A DNA stretch of 64,000 bases, taken from positions 2,709,177-2,773,176 of the forward strand of contig NZ_CP054058.1 in assembly GCF_003935895.2 (NCBI RefSeq), read 5' to 3'. The notes beneath the pieces are model-generated. The model was not told the DNA's origin. It worked only from the letters and a program-made list of their open reading frames with translations, and ran no database searches. Source of the DNA: Scandinavium goeteborgense (GTDB lineage: Bacteria > Pseudomonadota > Gammaproteobacteria > Enterobacterales > Enterobacteriaceae). Shown here piece after piece: positions 59,229-64,000 of this stretch (its first letter is position 1; every line of letters starts with the position of its first letter). The translations under genes and the position numbers were made by a program.

Positions 59229-60223
59229 TGAATGGGCATCACGCTTGTCGGCTGCAGCCAGTGTTCCCAGCGTAGTAAAAGGTCGTTGAGCATCAGCTCA
59301 CGGTTGAGTCCGGTGACGTTGAGAAGCTGTTCCCGGCATACACAGGCATCGCGAATCATCGCCTGCAGCCGTGAAGAAGAAAGCGCGTTAGCCACGCGCT
59401 GAACCAGCGCCCACGCATCCACGTTGGTCAACAGTGAAATGCCCTGCTGCATTTTTTGCGCATCCAGCAGCAGGGATGACAGCCAGTACAGCCGTTCCGC
59501 CACGCTGTCATGATTGAGCGCAGGCAGCAACGACAGCCAGTCTGCGCTCTGTAATGCTGCATCCAGCGCCGCACAAAGCTGCTGGCGAGGAGCAAAGCGC
59601 GATTCGCCGAGCAGTTCCAGGGCCGCAGCGGGTGCGCCTGCCGTCAGACGTAATGCCGTCAGCAAATTCTCTTGTGACGTTGTCACCTCTCGATTAAGCC
59701 ATGCAATGCCGTAACTTTCCGCAGGCGGTGCCAGATGGAAATGGCGACAGCGGCTGCGCAATGTAGCCAGTAACCGCGCGGGTTCTTCACATTGCAGGAA
59801 GAACCAGGTATTAACCGGCGGCTCCTCCAGGGTTTTCAGCAATGCGTTAGCGGCAGCTTCCGTCAGCAAAGCAGCATCGCTGACCCACACGACTTTCGCC
59901 CCACCCAGGCGGGCGTGCTCGTAGAGCTTTTCCGTGATTTCACGGACCGCGTCAACGCCGAGGGTACTTTTGCCTTTTTCCGGGGCGAGCTGATAATAGT
60001 CCGGGTGCGTACCCGCTTGCATCAGCTGGCAGCTGTGGCATTTACCGCAGCTTTTCTGGCCTTCGGGCGTGTGGCACATCTGGAAGCGCACCAGCGCATA
60101 GACCAGCGCATCCGCGCCCATGCCCGGTAATGCTTGCACTAATAGCGCGTGGTGGCCGCGTCCGGACTGGTAGCTACTGACCAGTTGCTCAAACGGAGGT
60201 CGTAACCACGGATACCATTTCAT
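59219..60223 (-). CDS. holB: DNA polymerase III delta-prime subunit HolB
   Basis: The stator subunit of the clamp loader. A protein of 334 residues. AAA+ fold with a degenerate ATP site ([11 protein letters not shown] in place of Walker A), a zinc module C-x8-C-x2-C-x2-C ([16 protein letters not shown]), and the arginine-finger motif LRSRCR. It overlaps tmk by 4 bases, part of the pabC-mltG-tmk-holB-ycfH run. Confidence 0.97.
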   Translation of the reverse strand: MKWYPWLRPPFEQLVSSYQSGRGHHALLVQALPGMGADALVYALVRFQMCHTPEGQKSCGKCHSCQLMQAGTHPDYYQLAPEKGKSTLGVDAVREITEKLYEHARLGGAKVVWVSDAALLTEAAANALLKTLEEPPVNTWFFLQCEEPARLLATLRSRCRHFHLAPPAESYGIAWLNREVTTSQENLLTALRLTAGAPAAALELLGESRFAPRQQLCAALDAALQSADWLSLLPALNHDSVAERLYWLSSLLLDAQKMQQGISLLTNVDAWALVQRVANALSSSRLQAMIRDACVCREQLLNVTGLNRELMLNDLLLRWEHWLQPTSVMPIHHL

Positions 60224-60861
60224 GCGCCCTGCTCCTCAACCCAGGCTACCAAAGTGCTGCGAATGTTTTGCATCACGGTTTCCAGCGGCTGCGTGGCGTC
60301 GATAGTGCGGATGGTCGGGTCGGCGGCAGCCAGTTCCAGATAGCGGTCACGGGTGCGGTGGAAGAAATTGAAGGATTCCTGCTCGATACGATCGAGGTCG
60401 CCGCGCGCACGGGCACGTTTCAGACCCACTTCAGGGGTGACGTCAAGATACAGCGTCAGGTCCGGGCGGAAATCGCCGAGCACCGCATCGCGCAGTGTGG
60501 TCAGCAGATGCTGATCGATACCGCGACCGCCGCCCTGATAGGCCTGCGTGGAGAGGTCATGACGATCGCCAATCACCCATTTGCCTTCCGCCAGCGCCGG
60601 TTTAATGACCGTATCCACCAGTTGCACGCGCGCGGCGTAAAACATCAGCACTTCGGCTTTATCGGTGATCACTTCATCGCCAACGGATTTAATGTCCAGC
60701 ACCAGACTGCGCAGCTTTTCCGCCAGCACGGTGCCGCCCGGCTCGCGGGTAAACACCAGCTCACGGACGCCCATCTGCTCGAGGGTTTCTACGACCAGAT
60801 TGCGCGCGGTGGTTTTCCCCGCGCCTTCCAGACCTTCGATGACGATATACTTACTGCGCAT
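60220..60861 (-). CDS. tmk: Thymidylate kinase
   Basis: Phosphorylates dTMP to dTDP. A protein of 213 residues. P-loop [13 protein letters not shown](H) motif [17 protein letters not shown], and the lid region without the type I P-loop Arg, as in E. coli (type II). It overlaps mltG by 11 bases and holB by 4 bases. Confidence 0.98.
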   Translation of the reverse strand: MRSKYIVIEGLEGAGKTTARNLVVETLEQMGVRELVFTREPGGTVLAEKLRSLVLDIKSVGDEVITDKAEVLMFYAARVQLVDTVIKPALAEGKWVIGDRHDLSTQAYQGGGRGIDQHLLTTLRDAVLGDFRPDLTLYLDVTPEVGLKRARARGDLDRIEQESFNFFHRTRDRYLELAAADPTIRTIDATQPLETVMQNIRSTLVAWVEEQGA

Positions 60862-61873
60862 TTTTTTCCTTAAGTGCTTTCAGGTAATCCTGTACTGAGC
60901 GGTTATGACTCGCAAGATTGGTGTTAAACGTGTGCCCGCCTTTGCCGTCGGCAACAAAATAGAGATACGGCGTTTTGGCCGGATGCGCCGCAGCATTCAA
61001 TGACGCCTCACCTGGCGTGGCGATTGGCCCTGGCGGCATTCCGGCAATGACGTAAGTATTGTACGCCGTTGGCATTTCAAGATCTTTGCGGCTGAGCTTG
61101 CCATTATAGCTCTCACCCATGCCGTAGATAACCGTCGGGTCAGTTTGCAGGCGCATGCCGATACGCAGACGGTTGATAAATACCGAAGCGACTTTGTCGC
61201 GCTCTCCGGCCACGGCGGTCTCTTTCTCAATGATAGAGGCCATCGTTACCAGCTGGTTTTCATTCTGGTACGGCAGATTATCTGCTCGTCCTTTCCACGC
61301 GCTTTCTACCGCTGTCACCATTTTCAGGTGAGCACGCTTGAGGATTTGCAGATCGGTAGTATTGGCGGTGTACATCCACGTATCTGGCCAGAACCAGCCT
61401 TCCACCCAATCGGCGTGCTCCAGCTTGAGCGCTTCGGCAAGCGTGGCGTAGCTGTCATCTTTCAGCGTGTGCTTCACGTACGGGGCTTCACGCAGCTGTT
61501 TGAGGTAATCGCTGACGCGCATCCCTTCAATAAAGCGGACCGGGAACTGCGCCTCTTTTCCGCTGGCCAGCAGTTTCAGCATTTCGCGTACGTTCATGCC
61601 CGGCGTCAAACGATACGTCCCGGCTTTAAAATGCGACAGTTCTGGCTCTACCCGCAGCAACCACTGGAACACACGCGGGCGGTTAATGACTTTTTCCGCA
61701 TAAAGGGTGTCGCCCAGCGCCATGCGCCCGGTTCCAGCCTTCAACGTAAAGATGGTCTCATCTTTAATCAGTATCTTACTGTTCGCCAACTGGCGGACTT
61801 TCCACATCCCGACGCCCGCAGCAATCGCGAACGCAACTAACAGCAGGAGGACAAACCGAAACATTTTCTTCAT
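60851..61873 (-). CDS. mltG: Endolytic murein transglycosylase MltG
   Basis: Cuts new glycan strands near the inner membrane and so ends their growth. At 340 residues it has the E. coli length. One N-terminal anchor (about 4-22), a LysM-like subdomain, and a YceG catalytic domain with the Glu in [20 protein letters not shown]. 4-base overlap with pabC upstream. Confidence 0.97.
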   Translation of the reverse strand: MKKMFRFVLLLLVAFAIAAGVGMWKVRQLANSKILIKDETIFTLKAGTGRMALGDTLYAEKVINRPRVFQWLLRVEPELSHFKAGTYRLTPGMNVREMLKLLASGKEAQFPVRFIEGMRVSDYLKQLREAPYVKHTLKDDSYATLAEALKLEHADWVEGWFWPDTWMYTANTTDLQILKRAHLKMVTAVESAWKGRADNLPYQNENQLVTMASIIEKETAVAGERDKVASVFINRLRIGMRLQTDPTVIYGMGESYNGKLSRKDLEMPTAYNTYVIAGMPPGPIATPGEASLNAAAHPAKTPYLYFVADGKGGHTFNTNLASHNRSVQDYLKALKEKNAQ

Positions 61874-62685
61874 GACTTAATCGACTGCTCACAAAGTGGG
61901 GCCAAAAATTCGAACAGCTCGCGAGAAAGATAGCGAGCGTCAGCATACTGATTCACAGGTACGACGGGCATCAGTGCATTACAGATAAGGACTTCATCCG
62001 CCTTGCGCACCGCGTCTTCCCGAGCAGTGATTTCGACAACGCGAAAACGACTTTGTGCCAGCCGGGAAAGACAATGCTGGCGCATGATGCCGTTGACACC
62101 GGCATGGTCGAGACGCGGCGTAAACACGGTGTCACCTGCTCGCCAGAACAAATTAGCCGCACAGCATTCCGTAACCCACCCGTCACTGTCAAGAACCAGT
62201 GCCTCGTCGGCGTCCGTCTGTTCAAGATGCGCGCGAATCAACACCTGCTCAAGGCGGTTAAGGTGCTTCAATCCAGCCAGTGTGGTGTTACGCCCGAGAC
62301 GTACCGAGCTGAGCGAGAGCGTAATCCCCTGCTGTTGCCAGCGAGGATAATGCGCAGGTGCGGGGGAAACGGAAAGAATGCGGGTTGGAGCCTGACAGGC
62401 CGCAGGGCTGTACCCTCGCCCACCACTCCCACGGGTAATGATGACTTTCAGCACGCCGTCGCGGTGCGATTGCGCCAGCGTCAGCATTTCCTGGCCGAGC
62501 GTTGCCCAGTCGGAAAAAGGGATCAACAGCGCGCGACAGGTGTCCTGCAATCGCTGTAGATGCTGGTCAAAAAATGCGGGAATACCGTTCTGGATCCGGG
62601 CCGTGGTAAAGCAGCCATCACCAAACTGGACGCTGCGATCGTTGGCCGCGAGTGAGTCCTGTTCCACACCATTAATCAAGAACAT
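61870..62685 (-). CDS. pabC: Aminodeoxychorismate lyase PabC
   Basis: Makes p-aminobenzoate (and pyruvate) for folate. A PLP enzyme of fold type IV, 271 residues. The Schiff-base Lys lies in [12 protein letters not shown] and the cofactor loop in [18 protein letters not shown]. It is 113 bases after fabF in the same direction and overlaps mltG by an ATGA. Confidence 0.96.
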   Translation of the reverse strand: MFLINGVEQDSLAANDRSVQFGDGCFTTARIQNGIPAFFDQHLQRLQDTCRALLIPFSDWATLGQEMLTLAQSHRDGVLKVIITRGSGGRGYSPAACQAPTRILSVSPAPAHYPRWQQQGITLSLSSVRLGRNTTLAGLKHLNRLEQVLIRAHLEQTDADEALVLDSDGWVTECCAANLFWRAGDTVFTPRLDHAGVNGIMRQHCLSRLAQSRFRVVEITAREDAVRKADEVLICNALMPVVPVNQYADARYLSRELFEFLAPLCEQSIKS

Positions 62686-62753
62686 AGAGGCTCCTTATCA
62701 GTGGCCCGTTAGTCTGGCAGGGGGAACGCGGGATCTCAAGAGGAGAAACCTTA

Positions 62754-62780
62754 AAGAAAAGGCCTGCGAGGCAGGCCTTT
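62754..62780 (-). terminator. Intrinsic terminator after fabF
   Basis: On the minus strand GGCCTGC-CTC-GCAGGCC followed by TTTTCTTT. It lies 20 bases after the fabF stop and before pabC, so pabC must depend on read-through or its own promoter. Confidence 0.82.
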
Positions 62781-62798
62781 ATCAATGCAAACGGAGAA

Positions 62799-64000
<1,202 letters not shown>

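Overview
The window is chromosomal DNA of a gammaproteobacterium of the order Enterobacterales, close to Escherichia, Enterobacter, Lelliottia and Leclercia. From icd (about 15.4 kb) to fabF (right edge) the gene order is that of the E. coli 24-25 minute region read backwards: icd, rluE, nudJ, mnmA, hflD, purB, phoPQ, roxA, pepT, potABCD, cobB, nagK, lolEDC, ycfT, mfd, ldtC, bhsA, comR, ycfJ, ndh, ycfP, nagZ, thiK, lpoB, ycfL, hinT, fhuE, ptsG, ycfH, holB, tmk, mltG, pabC, fabF. Protein lengths and active-site residues agree with the E. coli proteins as I remember them. No tRNA, rRNA, insertion sequence, prophage or CRISPR array was seen. dgcP (left edge) and fabF (right edge) are cut by the window.

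1-15.3 kb is the variable part. It holds the end of dgcP, small stress or envelope genes (DUF2534, YidB-like, a cold-shock gene followed by a YmcF-like zinc microprotein, a second tiny zinc-ribbon gene missed by long-ORF calling, a glycine-zipper protein), an SOS-type msgA with a LexA box inside its promoter, an IprA-like regulator divergent from a periplasmic alkylsulfatase, a TetR-type regulator followed by an outer-membrane barrel gene with a palindromic operator, a YagU-like membrane protein, and two paralogous membrane GGDEF-EAL proteins. With dgcP this makes three c-di-GMP genes in 15 kb.

15.4-31 kb holds housekeeping genes: TCA cycle, RNA modification, purine synthesis, the PhoPQ Mg2+/antimicrobial-peptide sensor, ribosomal oxygenase, peptidase T and spermidine/putrescine uptake. 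One insertion stands out: a second methylglyoxal-synthase-like gene between rluE and nudJ, with all catalytic residues.

31-35 kb is the most interesting accessory unit: an AT-rich dlt (D-alanylation) operon between potD and cobB, where E. coli K-12 carries ycfZ and ymfA. The order is dltD-dltX-dltB-dltA-dltC. It includes a 40-residue DltX microprotein ending in the F-x-Y-x-x-F motif, which is too short for usual ORF calling. Its DltB has Asn where the catalytic His of the MBOAT family is expected. A direct repeat resembling a PhoP box lies 11 bp upstream of a -10 hexamer ahead of the operon. Similar dltDXBAC operons are known from soft-rot enterobacteria; the acceptor of D-alanine in a Gram-negative envelope is unclear.

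35.7-64 kb is conserved core: sirtuin deacylase, amino-sugar kinase, lipoprotein export (LolCDE), transcription-repair coupling factor, L,D-transpeptidase, copper/stress pair comR-bhsA, NADH dehydrogenase II with a perfect FNR box, peptidoglycan recycling and synthesis helpers (nagZ, lpoB, mltG), siderophore uptake (fhuE), glucose PTS (ptsG with Mlc box and SgrS target), the holB-tmk-mltG-pabC run, and fatty-acid synthesis (fabF). REP-type inverted repeats sit between roxA and pepT and between ycfJ and ndh.
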